A stretch of 64,000 bases of DNA from CAZIVP01 sp964542915 (GCA_964542915.1 CAZIVP010000002.1:186001-250000), one strand, 5' to 3'; shown: positions 44,307 to 54,030, counted from the first letter of the stretch. Numbers and translations are program-made. The notes: a model not told the origin generated them from the letters alone.

Positions 44307-47180
44307 TTGACGCGAATATATTCAACTCTGAAGCGGCCATTTAAATCAACGTCCGGCGATGTGCGTTTTTTGCTATTGACCGCCCTTTTGTTTGTATACA
44401 TTTCGAATGTTTTCGGCCAGGGTTTTCATTTTGGACGTAACAAAGTCCAATATACCGATTTTGACTGGCAGATATTACAAACCCGCCATTTTGATATCTA
44501 TTACTATCCGGAAATGGAAAAAATCGCCGAAAAAGGCGCACGCTTTGCCGAAGAGGGTTATGCCTATCTTGAAACCCGTTTCAATTATTCCATTAACCGC
44601 CGTATTCCGCTCATTTTTTACAGCAGCCACCTACACTTTCAACAAACCAATGTCAGCCCGGGATTTATACCCGAAGGCGTAGGCGGTTTTTTTGAATTTA
44701 TCAAGGGTCGGGTCGTCGTTCCGAGTAACGGCGATCTGAAACGATTCCGCCGTGTGATCCGGCACGAATTAGTCCACGTATTTATGCACGGCAAAATCGA
44801 ACATGTTATGCGCAGTCATGACAAACTCGACGGCGCCTACCCGCCGCTGTGGTTTATCGAGGGCGTCGCCGAATTCTGGTCCGGGGGCTGGGATGAACAA
44901 GGCGAAATGGTGCTCAAAGACGCCGTGCTTAACAACTATGTGGTCGGGCTTGAAAACATGTATCGTATCCGCGGCACGTTTACCATGTATAAGGTGGGCC
45001 AGGATGTGATCATGTACATCGCCGACCATTACGGCGAGGATAAAATACTGGCATTGCTCGAAAATCTCTGGAAGTTCAAACACTTTGAAGATTGTTTTGA
45101 ATATGTGATCGGGAAAGATTATAAAACCTTCGATCAGGAATATTTATATCATTTAAAGAAACGGTACTATCCTTTGCTGGAAGATAATGACTTCAACGCT
45201 ATTGTCTCCGAAACCATCGTTCGGGAAGGCTATAATTTTAAACCCGCATTTTACAGCACCGGCGGTAAGGATTATGTGGTTTTCGTCGGCAACCGCACAG
45301 GCTATTCCAGCATCTATATGCGGCCTTTGAAGCCGTTAAAGACCGATCAGGAAGAAGAGGATGTGGAAGTCCTGGTGAAAGGCGAAGCCACATCCGATTT
45401 CGAGGCCTTCCATGTTTTTGATTCCAAGATCGATGTTAATAAGGACGGTTTGCTGGCGTTCACCTCCAAGAGCGGCGAAAGCGATGTACTTTATATTTAC
45501 GACATCAAAAAAAGGAGCGTTATACAAAGCCACTCCTTCGACGCTCTGGTTGGCATCGTTTCTCCGAACTGGTCGCCCGACGGCCGTTCCCTTGTCTTCA
45601 GCGGATTGAACAAACGCGGTTATCAGGACCTGTACATTTTGGATTTGGATGACAAGCATCTACGCCAAATTACCGACGATTTTTATGTCGATAACGATCC
45701 GGTCTGGTCGCCCGACGGCGCTTACATAGCCTTTTCTTCGGATCGCACGTTGCAGGGCAGCGAAGGCGCAAGCAATATATTCTTAATTAACCAACACACG
45801 GGCGAAATCTATTATTTAACTTACGGACCGCAAAACGATGAGGCGCCCTCCTTTTCCAAAGACGGAAGCTATCTCGCCTACAGTTCGGATCGATCCGGTT
45901 CCATGAATTTGTATATGGTGGAAAATCCGGTACAAACCATCCACGGCGATCGCAAGGTTGTTATACAACGCATGACTCAATATATTGGCTCCACGTTTGA
46001 TCCGGTATGGACGCACAACGGAGGGCTGTTATACGGGACATTTGAAAATCGCCGGTTCCAGATTCGTCTCGAAACCAACTTTGCGTCAAAACGGGAAGAG
46101 GCCGCCGCCGATACGATGCTCTTACCGCCATATCAGCAACGAAATTACTGGACCTATCCCGATATTCGAGAAAAGCGGGTTGAAGCCCGTAAACCTTACG
46201 TACGGAAGTACAATCTCGATTTTGCGCAAACGCAACTCTCACAGGATCCCATTTTCGGTACAACGGGCGGCGCGCAGGTTGCCTTTACCGACATGCTCGG
46301 CAACGACCAGTATTACTTTTTATTATACAACAACGCCCGCACCAGCAGCGATTTCTGGGAAAGTTTCAATTTTGCGGCAACGCGCGTCTCGCTGGAACAG
46401 CGTATGAATTACGCCATAGGGATATATCGTTTCGCTGGTTATTATTACAATCCGGAGGATTTCTATTACTACGAAGAGAAAGTCGGCGGACAGGTCAGTT
46501 TGAGTTATCCGCTTTCGCACTTTTCCCGTTTTGTTTTCCATCAAAATCTGGCTTATTCCGACAAAGACTGGTTCTTCAACAAACGTCGGCAAGCCTACCT
46601 CAATGCAACCTATTTTTCCTATGTACATGATAATTCCATTTGGGGATCGACCGGGCCTGTTGACGGCCAGCGTTTTAATATTACATTCGGCCATACCTAT
46701 GATATTGCGTTTTCGGAAGTCAGTTACCTGACCGGCTTAATCGATTTACGTAAATACTTTCGCCTCAGTTTGCGCAATACCTATGCCGCTCGGTTGCTCT
46801 ATTTATTCAATGAAGGCAAGGAGGCGCGCCAGTTTTACCTCGGCGGAAGCTGGGATTTACGCGGTTATGATCGCTGGTCGCTGCACGGTAAAAATATTTT
46901 TTTACTGAGCCAGGAATTGCGTTTTCCGTTAATCGATGCCATCGGTCTCCGATTTCCGTTTCTTGCCATGACATTGCAGGGCATTCGGGGCGCGTTGTTC
47001 GTGGATGCAGGCAATGCCTGGAACGATGAATTAACGGAGATGCTCGGAAGTTTCGGTCTGGGGATGCGCATGCGTCTGGCCGGATATCTGGTTCTGCGTT
47101 TGGATATGGGCAGGCGGACGGATTTTAAATCCATTTCCGATCACACGTTCACCCAATTTTTCTTCGGGTGGGATTTTTAA
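44307..47180 (+). CDS. metallopeptidase-TolB propeller-outer membrane beta-barrel fusion
   Basis: 957 residues from TTG 44307. A signal peptide (hydrophobic about 21-36, ending VFGQ) is followed by a gluzincin-type peptidase domain with RHELVHVFMHG at about 152-162 and WFIEGVAEFWSGG about 30 residues on (third ligand Glu). Four or more PD40/TolB propeller blades follow (WSPDGRSLVFS, WSPDGAYIAFSSDR, FSKDGSYLAYSSDR). The last 300 residues look like a BamA/Omp85-type beta-barrel with alternating aromatic strands, ending FFGWDF, a typical outer-membrane C-terminus. It probably sits in the outer membrane with peptidase and propeller in the periplasm or outside. Substrate unknown. Confidence 0.8.
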   Translation: MTRIYSTLKRPFKSTSGDVRFLLLTALLFVYISNVFGQGFHFGRNKVQYTDFDWQILQTRHFDIYYYPEMEKIAEKGARFAEEGYAYLETRFNYSINRRIPLIFYSSHLHFQQTNVSPGFIPEGVGGFFEFIKGRVVVPSNGDLKRFRRVIRHELVHVFMHGKIEHVMRSHDKLDGAYPPLWFIEGVAEFWSGGWDEQGEMVLKDAVLNNYVVGLENMYRIRGTFTMYKVGQDVIMYIADHYGEDKILALLENLWKFKHFEDCFEYVIGKDYKTFDQEYLYHLKKRYYPLLEDNDFNAIVSETIVREGYNFKPAFYSTGGKDYVVFVGNRTGYSSIYMRPLKPLKTDQEEEDVEVLVKGEATSDFEAFHVFDSKIDVNKDGLLAFTSKSGESDVLYIYDIKKRSVIQSHSFDALVGIVSPNWSPDGRSLVFSGLNKRGYQDLYILDLDDKHLRQITDDFYVDNDPVWSPDGAYIAFSSDRTLQGSEGASNIFLINQHTGEIYYLTYGPQNDEAPSFSKDGSYLAYSSDRSGSMNLYMVENPVQTIHGDRKVVIQRMTQYIGSTFDPVWTHNGGLLYGTFENRRFQIRLETNFASKREEAAADTMLLPPYQQRNYWTYPDIREKRVEARKPYVRKYNLDFAQTQLSQDPIFGTTGGAQVAFTDMLGNDQYYFLLYNNARTSSDFWESFNFAATRVSLEQRMNYAIGIYRFAGYYYNPEDFYYYEEKVGGQVSLSYPLSHFSRFVFHQNLAYSDKDWFFNKRRQAYLNATYFSYVHDNSIWGSTGPVDGQRFNITFGHTYDIAFSEVSYLTGLIDLRKYFRLSLRNTYAARLLYLFNEGKEARQFYLGGSWDLRGYDRWSLHGKNIFLLSQELRFPLIDAIGLRFPFLAMTLQGIRGALFVDAGNAWNDELTEMLGSFGLGMRMRLAGYLVLRLDMGRRTDFKSISDHTFTQFFFGWDF

Positions 47181-47192
47181 AGAGTGGAAGCT

Positions 47193-48359
47193 ATGAGACC
47201 GGGAGAAAAACAGGTATTATGCATTTTCTTTTTGCCGCTCATCGTCTTGTTGTCGGCAGGTTGCGGTTCAATGAAACTGGAAAACGAACCGCAACGGAAA
47301 CAGACGCCCTATTATACCGCAGGCGGGAATTACGAACGGCAGAATTATTTAGCCGCCGATCTCGAACTACCTCTTCAGATTCATAAAAAGGACGAGATGG
47401 GTGGTATGCCCAACAGCCACTTTGTCTATTTACCGGACCAGCTGTTTTTGTCTACCCGAAACGGCTACGTTTATCAGCTGAAGAATGGCCGCATTGATAA
47501 GCGGGATAAGGAACAATTCGCCGATCTCATCAGCGCACCGCCAACCATGCATTATCCGTTTCTCTTGGTATCTTCGTTAAACAATGACCACGGGCTGGCG
47601 GTTTATGATTTAGTTAAAGGTAAGTCTTTGTGGAAAAAGGAACGTTCCTTTTCAGCCTCTGCGCCCGTGGTATATCGCAACGACCGGATTATCCATGTTA
47701 CAACCGAAGGGCGGATAGACGCTTATGCCATGGGAGACGGTAAACGGTTATGGCGGAAGCGTTTAAACGAAGCAATGCATCAACATCTGGCCTTATCCGG
47801 CGACCGGTTTTATGCATTGAGCGATAACGGCCATCTATTTTGCATTTCCGCTGAAGACAGCCGCACGATCTGGGATAAAAATTTTGATCAGAGTTGTTAC
47901 GCCTCTCCGGTAATAAGCGGTCCTTACATTTTTATTGTAACCTATAACGGATACTTATTAGTCGTTAATCGTTCGGATGGCACAATTGAACATCAAATTT
48001 CCCGAAGCCCGCCTTTTTTTACAGCGCCTGCGACGGATGGAACTATCGTTGTGAGCGGCTGCAGCGACGGTTTATTACAGGCATACCGGATCAAACCATT
48101 TAAAAAACTCTGGGAAAAAAAGCTGGAAGGTCCGGTCCATCTGCAGCCATTAATAAATAATCGTTACGTCTTTGCCGCAACGGCACAGAAATATCTTTAT
48201 ATTCTCGATAAACAAAGCGGTGGGATTGAACAAACGATCGAAACAAAGCGCAGACTCACCACCGTACCTATCATTTTTAATGGCTCGCTTGTGGCAGCTT
48301 ATGAGTACAAAAATCTTGCAATCCTGAAAACAGAAAACAGGAGCGGGGATGCAAATTAA
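47193..48359 (+). CDS. PQQ-like beta-propeller lipoprotein
   Basis: About 388 residues starting MRPGEKQV at ATG 47193 (a GTG at 47184 would add three). The signal sequence ends in the lipobox LLSAGC, so a lipoprotein. The rest is a repeating beta-propeller with PQQ-type blades (YDLVKGKSLWKKE, YAMGDGKRLWRKR, SAEDSRTIWDKN, YRIKPFKKLWEKK, LDKQSGG). It resembles BamB-like scaffold proteins in fold. It follows the barrel protein by 12 nt, so a shared role in the outer membrane is plausible. It is not clearly BamB. Confidence 0.75.
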   Translation: MRPGEKQVLCIFFLPLIVLLSAGCGSMKLENEPQRKQTPYYTAGGNYERQNYLAADLELPLQIHKKDEMGGMPNSHFVYLPDQLFLSTRNGYVYQLKNGRIDKRDKEQFADLISAPPTMHYPFLLVSSLNNDHGLAVYDLVKGKSLWKKERSFSASAPVVYRNDRIIHVTTEGRIDAYAMGDGKRLWRKRLNEAMHQHLALSGDRFYALSDNGHLFCISAEDSRTIWDKNFDQSCYASPVISGPYIFIVTYNGYLLVVNRSDGTIEHQISRSPPFFTAPATDGTIVVSGCSDGLLQAYRIKPFKKLWEKKLEGPVHLQPLINNRYVFAATAQKYLYILDKQSGGIEQTIETKRRLTTVPIIFNGSLVAAYEYKNLAILKTENRSGDAN

Positions 48360-48903
48360 AACGTTGCCGGTTTTAGTCGTTTTGTTATTAAGCCTTGCGT
48401 TAATCCGCTACGCCTCGGCAGACCATAATCCGGGAAAAGCCGACTCGTTACGGCGCTACGTAGTGGAACAGGATAGCAATAAATTACAGGCGCGCATTTG
48501 GGGCCATCTTCGTTATCGGCAACAGTTTTTGTCCAAGCGGGTTGATTCATTACAATCAATTCAATCGGCTATCGTAAAAAAAGAACCTTCTATATTTGCC
48601 ATCCGAACCTGGGAAATTGCATCTCAGCAGAAGAAACCTTCGTTTATCAAACGTCATCTGGGATTCGAAAACTGGCAAAAACCGGCGCTCATTTTCACTG
48701 CCGTAGTCTCTAACTGGTTATCGTTCTACCTCAAGCGGGAAGCTGACGACGCCTATCAGCGTTACCGCACAACCTCCGATCTTTCCGAAATGCAACGATT
48801 TTACAACCGCACCCGCGACCTTGATCATCTTTCATCCATGATGTTGGGTGTTTCGGTGATCAGTTTAAGCGGATATTTTTATCTATTGATTACCGGAGAT
48901 TGA
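48349..48903 (+). CDS. small membrane/secreted protein of unknown function
   Basis: 184 residues, not recognised. A signal-type hydrophobic start (about 7-20, ending YASA) is followed by a charged helical region and two later hydrophobic segments (about 119-131 and 164-181). It overlaps the lipoprotein gene by 11 nt and so belongs to the same operon. Its 3' end overlaps the convergent rluD end by 21 nt. Confidence 0.6.
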   Translation: MQIKTLPVLVVLLLSLALIRYASADHNPGKADSLRRYVVEQDSNKLQARIWGHLRYRQQFLSKRVDSLQSIQSAIVKKEPSIFAIRTWEIASQQKKPSFIKRHLGFENWQKPALIFTAVVSNWLSFYLKREADDAYQRYRTTSDLSEMQRFYNRTRDLDHLSSMMLGVSVISLSGYFYLLITGD

Positions 48904-49878
48904 GGGCGGCAACATAAACAGATCGGGTAATTTTTGCAGGACGGCATCGAAATCCGAAGGCAACGGGGCTTCAAACACAACTGTTTGCCCGCTCTGCGGA
49001 TGAATAAAACGGAGTCTGTGGGCATGGAGCGCCTGGCGTTCCAACATATTCAACATGTGTTCGCCGCGACGTTTTAAATTATGGGGCAGACGCCCAAGTT
49101 GTGAATGCCGGCCATTGTAATCGGGATCGCCGACAACGGGATGATGAATATGGCTCAGATGCACACGAATTTGATGGGTGCGACCGGTCTCCAATGTTAA
49201 CTCCAGTAAACTTACATACTCAAAATCCTGAATTAGGCGGTAATGGGTTACGGCCCGTCGGCCGGACCGGGTAACCCGCATTTTGGTAGGGTCGCGACGG
49301 CTGCGATCGATGAAGGTCTCGACCGTTCCTGTTTGTTGTTTGAGTTTGCCCCAAACAAGGGCCTCGTAAACCCGGTTAATGGTTTTCCGGTCGAACTGCT
49401 TTCGTAAATGCGCATGGGCTCTGTTTGTTTTGGCGATTACCAATAATCCGCTCGTGTCTTTATCCAACCGATGTACAATACCGGGACGTTCCGTAGCATC
49501 CGTTTCCGATAACGCTTTTGTGTGATACAACAGCGCATTCACGAGTGTATGGTCGGGCGTCCCCCGCCCCGGATGGACGACCAAACCCGCCGGTTTGTTA
49601 ACCACGATAATATGGTCATCCTCATACACAATTTTAAGCGGAATGGCTTCCGCTTTCATCTGAATGCTCTCTTCTTCAGGGAATAACACACTGACGCGGT
49701 CGCCTTCTTTTAGCGTGTAACCGCTTTTAACAGCGGCGTTGTTCACACAAATATCGCCGCTCTTAATCCGTTTGTGAAGATAGGACCTGGTGTGTTCCGG
49801 AAATTTCTCTCTCAGGAAATGGTCCAGCCGCATGCCGGCATGCTGCAACGACACCGTAAAAATAGGGTTATCAGTCAT
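48883..49878 (-). CDS. rluD: RluD-type 23S rRNA pseudouridine synthase
   Basis: About 331 residues: N-terminal S4 RNA-binding domain (RLDHFLREKF, LHKRIKSGDI), then the RluA catalytic domain with VHPGRGT, the signature HRLDKDTSGLLV (catalytic Asp) and LTLETGRTHQIRVHL. It modifies uridines in 23S rRNA helix 69 in E. coli. The start is taken at ATG 49878, overlapping the lspA end by 8 nt; a GTG at 49902 gives a longer form. It is the last gene of the ileS-dksA-lspA-rluD run. Confidence 0.87.
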   Translation of the reverse strand: MTDNPIFTVSLQHAGMRLDHFLREKFPEHTRSYLHKRIKSGDICVNNAAVKSGYTLKEGDRVSVLFPEEESIQMKAEAIPLKIVYEDDHIIVVNKPAGLVVHPGRGTPDHTLVNALLYHTKALSETDATERPGIVHRLDKDTSGLLVIAKTNRAHAHLRKQFDRKTINRVYEALVWGKLKQQTGTVETFIDRSRRDPTKMRVTRSGRRAVTHYRLIQDFEYVSLLELTLETGRTHQIRVHLSHIHHPVVGDPDYNGRHSQLGRLPHNLKRRGEHMLNMLERQALHAHRLRFIHPQSGQTVVFEAPLPSDFDAVLQKLPDLFMLPPSISGNQ

Positions 49879-50461
49879 TGGAAGTAGAGAGGGATGATTC
49901 ACTCATGGATTGTTTGAGAGGATCACCTATGAAAATCAGATAGGCAATAATGATGATCATACCTGTGCTCACCGCCATATCCGCCACATTGAAAACCGGC
50001 CATCGCGTCAATTCATAACCGCTGAAATGAAGACCTAAAATACTAAACGGCGGGATTAAGACGTCAAAAAATTCAAAATCCAAAAAATCGATGACATGGC
50101 CGTGAATAAAACGATCTGTGATATTCCCGATGGCGCCGGCGCTTATAAATGTAAGCGCAAGTTGTACCAACCAGCTTTCGTGCCGCAATCGATAGAAGTA
50201 ATAAAATACAAGCGCAGCTGCAAGCAGAGACAGAATCAGAAAAAGGGTGGAATTGCCAAAACGCAGCCCAAAAGCCATTCCGGGATTTTCCACATAAGTG
50301 ATTTGGAAAAACGTACCCATTACTCTAATGGAGCTTCCAAGTTGCATACTACTTTTTATAATGTATTTGGTCGTCTGGTCAAGGACAACCAGAATACCAA
50401 TAATAACAATCAGAAACGAAGGGTTAAGACTCTTGTATATGGTCTTACTCGATTGCTCCAA
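49871..50461 (-). CDS. lspA: prolipoprotein signal peptidase (signal peptidase II)
   Basis: About 196 residues with four membrane segments and the LspA aspartates: VLDQTTKY, ENPGMAFGL, GAIGNITDR, HVIDFLDF and FNVADMAVS. It cleaves lipoprotein signal peptides at the inner membrane, which suits the several lipoproteins encoded here. The start is inferred to be TTG 50461 (LEQSSKTIY) with AGAGGAAG 7 nt upstream, just after the dksA-like stop. The longer frame to 50500 overlaps dksA and has no such site. Confidence 0.9.
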   Translation of the reverse strand: MEQSSKTIYKSLNPSFLIVIIGILVVLDQTTKYIIKSSMQLGSSIRVMGTFFQITYVENPGMAFGLRFGNSTLFLILSLLAAALVFYYFYRLRHESWLVQLALTFISAGAIGNITDRFIHGHVIDFLDFEFFDVLIPPFSILGLHFSGYELTRWPVFNVADMAVSTGMIIIIAYLIFIGDPLKQSMSESSLSTSND

Positions 50462-50465
50462 CAGA

Positions 50466-50849
50466 TTACTTCCTCTTAGACATGGCTTGTTTGGCTTCAA
50501 AACTAATTGTTGTGGTGGGCACCGCCTCCAGGCGTTCGCGGCTGATCAATTTGCCGGTCACCCTGCAAACGCCATAGGTACCGTTTTCGATGCGTTCCAG
50601 AGCGTCGTCGATCTGTTTGATATACTTTTCATCACGGGTAACAAACAGAAAGGCTTTCTCACGTTCCATTGCATCGGTACCCTGATCCGCCATATGATAG
50701 GTATATGACGAGTGATCTCCGGAAGCTTCTTTTGTCGAGCCATCCAGTATAATCGATCTGAGGTATTCCAGATTCTGCTGAACCTTTTTTCTTTTCTCAA
50801 GAAGAAGATTCTTAAAATATTCCAGGTCCTCTTTGGACATTTTTTCCAT
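50466..50849 (-). CDS. DksA/TraR-family protein lacking the zinc-binding cysteines
   Basis: 127 residues: a long coiled coil (about 5-90) with acidic residues at its tip (MADQGTDAMERE), then the DksA C4-type end YGVCRVTGKLISRERLEAVP. Only Cys95 is left of the four zinc cysteines; Thr98 and the TTTISF region replace the others. Zinc-less DksA paralogues can still bind RNA polymerase in other bacteria. It has a near-perfect AAGGAGG ribosome binding site and lies between ileS and lspA. Confidence 0.82.
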   Translation of the reverse strand: MEKMSKEDLEYFKNLLLEKRKKVQQNLEYLRSIILDGSTKEASGDHSSYTYHMADQGTDAMEREKAFLFVTRDEKYIKQIDDALERIENGTYGVCRVTGKLISRERLEAVPTTTISFEAKQAMSKRK

Positions 50850-50868
50850 ATAAAGGCCTCCTTAAAGG

Positions 50869-53800
50869 TCAACGTTGTTTATCTAAACCGATGGTAAAGG
50901 TATCGTTGTCGATTTGGGTTTCCCGTTGGAAGTCGGCATGTATCGCGTCAAACAACAAATCATCGGCAAGGGTTTCGTTACATATATATATTTTTTGATT
51001 TTGTAAATAGTGTTTCGCCTCATCCCGTATCCCATCAACCTGGATAATGATGTGGTCGGTTACTTCAAATCCGGCTTCCTTGCGCATATTCTGCACGCGG
51101 TTTACAAACTCGCGCGCATAGCCTTCTTCGACCAAAGCCGCATCCAGATCAATTTTTAAGGCCAGCGTCATGTCGCGATCGGAATGCGATACATATCCTT
51201 CGCGGGACTCGCTTTCAACAAAAACATCATCCGATTCCAGCCGAAATTCATGGCCGTCTATGGAGACGTGCTCATACCCGTTATTGAGAAACGATTCGAT
51301 TTGTTCTTTGTCGAAATTCTGAATGGCCTCGTTCAACCGGCCCATCATTTTACCCGCACGGGGGCCGAGCGTCTTAAAATTGGGTTTTGTCTTCAAATCC
51401 ACCACTGCATCCGCGTTCTGTTCCAGCCGGATGGATTTGATATTCAATTCATCCCGTATAATTTCCGACATTTCGTTAATAAAGCGTTGTTCCTTTTTCG
51501 ATCGTGTTACGAATACCATCTCCGACAGCGGTTGCCTGACTTTAATCTGGGCTTCATTTCGTAACGCACGGGCATTGGTTACCAGTTTTTGCGCCAGATA
51601 CATTTTGTCCTCGAGGTCACGGTCGATTAGGGCGTTTTTCTCATCGGTCAATTCAGGATAGTCGCATAAATGAACACTTTCCGGATCGCCCTCGTTGCGC
51701 AAATTCTGAAATATTTCTTCGCTAATGAAAGGCGTAAACGGTGCAATCAGTTTAACGACATTCATTAATATTTCATAGAGTGTTTGGTAAGCCGCCAGTT
51801 TGTCGTTGCTGTCTCCGGATTTCCAAAAACGACGTCGATTGCGACGGACGTACCAGTTGGAGACGTCGTCAATAACAAAATCAGCCACGGCCCGCCCTGC
51901 TTTGGTTAACTCATAACGCTTAAAATAGTCATCCACCTGCTTGATAACGGTGTATAATCTTGACAGAACCCAGCGATCAATTTCCGTGCGCTCCTTCAAA
52001 GCAACCGGAGTCGAATCCGGGCTGAACTGGTCGATATTGGCGTATAATACGAAAAATGAATAGGTGTTGATCAACGTGTTAAAAAATTTACGTTGTATTT
52101 CCCGAATCCCTTCGGGATCAAATTTTTTCGGCAGCCAGGGCGGAGAAACCGTCATAAGGTACCAGCGTATGGCGTCGGCCCCGTATTTCGGAATGATTTC
52201 TTCCGGTACGACGACATTACCCTTGGATTTACTCATCTTCTGGCCGTGTTTGTCAAGTATTAATTCATTAACAACAATATTCTTAAAGGCCGGTTTATCG
52301 AATAATAAAGTCGAAATTGCGAGTAGGCTGTAAAACCAGCCGCGCGTTTGGTCTATTCCTTCACAAATAAAATCGGCAGGAAAATTCTGTTCAAATGTTT
52401 GACGATTCTCAAACGGATAATGCCATTGTGCTACCGGCATACTACCGGAATCAAACCAGCAGTCAATTACTTCGGGTACACGGTACATAACGCCGCCGCA
52501 AGATTCACATTTCAATTCGATGCGATCCACGTACGGTTTGTGCAGATCGAGTTCTTTACGATCCTTTTCGGAAAGATTAGCAGCTCGTTCAAACAGTGTT
52601 TTCACAGAATCGACGGCGGTTTGGTGTCCGCATCGCTCGCATATCCAAATATTAAGGGGCGTGCCCCAGTAGCGGTCTCTGGAAAGGCTCCAATCCACAT
52701 TGTTCTTTAACCATTCCCCGAAACGGCCCTCACCCACTTCTTTGGGATGCCAGTTAATCTGTGCGTTGTTTTTTAACAACGCTTCTTTGAATTGTGAGGT
52801 CTTTATATACCAGGATTCTCTTGCATAATAAAGCAAGGGCGAATCACAGCGCCAGCAGTGAGGATAACTATGTTCGATTTTCGTTTTCTTGACGAGCAGT
52901 CCGCGACCTTTTAAAGCCGCAATGATATGCTCATCGGCTGATTTTACAAACATTCCGGCGTAATCGGTAATTTCATCCGAGAACGAACCGGTGTGATCCA
53001 CAGGCCGTAAAACAGGTAAATTATAGCGTTTGCCGAGCTGGTTGTCGTCCTCTCCGAAAGCCGGCGCAATGTGCACAATACCGGTACCGTCATCCGTTGT
53101 AACAAATTCGGCTTGTGCAATAAAAAAGGCATCTTTATCAACTTCCACTTCAGCATAATCAAATAGACGTTGGTATCGTTTTCCTTCCAGCGCTTTACCG
53201 GGGAAACGGTTCAAAATTTTATATGAATCTGCATCGAATAGATCCTGTACCCGCGCCTCCGCCATAATGTACTGTTCGCCTTTGTGTTCCAAACGCACGT
53301 ATTCAACTTCCGGATGCACCGCCATGGCGACATTGGAGATCAGGGTCCAGGGCGTGGTAGTCCATACCAGAAGGTAGGAATCGATCTCATCCGCAAGCGG
53401 GACACGAACATAAATAGAAGGGTCCTTAACCTCTTTATAACCCTGCGAAACTTCATGACTGCTGAGGGGCGTCTCGCAACGCGGGCAATAAGGCAATATT
53501 TTAAAGCCTTTGTAGAGAAGCTCCTTTTTCCATAGTTCGCTCAATATCCACCAAATTGATTCAATGTAGTCGTTTTCGAAGGTAATGTATGGATTTTCCA
53601 GATCCAGCCAATAGCCGATACGTTCGGTCAGGTGGTCCCAATCGCTTTTATAGGCAAAGACGCTTTTACGGCACATGTTGTTAAATTCCTGTACGCCGTA
53701 GGCTTCAATTTCATCTTTGTCTTTAATTTGCAGCTCTTTTTCCACTTCGATTTCGACCGGTAAACCGTGCGTATCCCATCCCGCTTTGCGGTTGACAAAG

Positions 53801-54030
53801 TAGCCTTTCATGGTTCGATGACGGCAAACCACATCTTTAACAGTTCTGGACATAACGTGGTGTATGCCGGGTTTGCCATTTGCCGTGGGAGGGCCTTCAT
53901 AAAAAACGAATGGTTCACGGTCTTTCGTCTTTTCGAGACTCTTTTTAAATATCTGACGATCGTTCCAAAATCGGATGATTTTTTCTTCAATTTCTGGAAG
54001 TTTTAATTTACTCGGAACTTCTTGGAACAT
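50869..54030 (-). CDS. ileS: isoleucyl-tRNA synthetase, type 2, with GxHH signature
   Basis: 1053 residues, type 2 (eukaryote-like) IleRS: AGWDTHGLPVEIEVEK, an editing domain with TTPWTLISN, WFDSGSMP, KMSKSKGN and a long C-terminal domain. The class I HIGH motif is altered. Where ANGxP is followed by HxGH in other IleRS, this protein has ANGKPGIHH, so residues 55-58 read Gly-Ile-His-His (codons at 53857-53868). This GxHH swap is known in some type 2 IleRS and linked there to very high mupirocin resistance. It starts at ATG with AGGCAGGAAAG upstream. Confidence 0.94.
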   Translation of the reverse strand: MFQEVPSKLKLPEIEEKIIRFWNDRQIFKKSLEKTKDREPFVFYEGPPTANGKPGIHHVMSRTVKDVVCRHRTMKGYFVNRKAGWDTHGLPVEIEVEKELQIKDKDEIEAYGVQEFNNMCRKSVFAYKSDWDHLTERIGYWLDLENPYITFENDYIESIWWILSELWKKELLYKGFKILPYCPRCETPLSSHEVSQGYKEVKDPSIYVRVPLADEIDSYLLVWTTTPWTLISNVAMAVHPEVEYVRLEHKGEQYIMAEARVQDLFDADSYKILNRFPGKALEGKRYQRLFDYAEVEVDKDAFFIAQAEFVTTDDGTGIVHIAPAFGEDDNQLGKRYNLPVLRPVDHTGSFSDEITDYAGMFVKSADEHIIAALKGRGLLVKKTKIEHSYPHCWRCDSPLLYYARESWYIKTSQFKEALLKNNAQINWHPKEVGEGRFGEWLKNNVDWSLSRDRYWGTPLNIWICERCGHQTAVDSVKTLFERAANLSEKDRKELDLHKPYVDRIELKCESCGGVMYRVPEVIDCWFDSGSMPVAQWHYPFENRQTFEQNFPADFICEGIDQTRGWFYSLLAISTLLFDKPAFKNIVVNELILDKHGQKMSKSKGNVVVPEEIIPKYGADAIRWYLMTVSPPWLPKKFDPEGIREIQRKFFNTLINTYSFFVLYANIDQFSPDSTPVALKERTEIDRWVLSRLYTVIKQVDDYFKRYELTKAGRAVADFVIDDVSNWYVRRNRRRFWKSGDSNDKLAAYQTLYEILMNVVKLIAPFTPFISEEIFQNLRNEGDPESVHLCDYPELTDEKNALIDRDLEDKMYLAQKLVTNARALRNEAQIKVRQPLSEMVFVTRSKKEQRFINEMSEIIRDELNIKSIRLEQNADAVVDLKTKPNFKTLGPRAGKMMGRLNEAIQNFDKEQIESFLNNGYEHVSIDGHEFRLESDDVFVESESREGYVSHSDRDMTLALKIDLDAALVEEGYAREFVNRVQNMRKEAGFEVTDHIIIQVDGIRDEAKHYLQNQKIYICNETLADDLLFDAIHADFQRETQIDNDTFTIGLDKQR

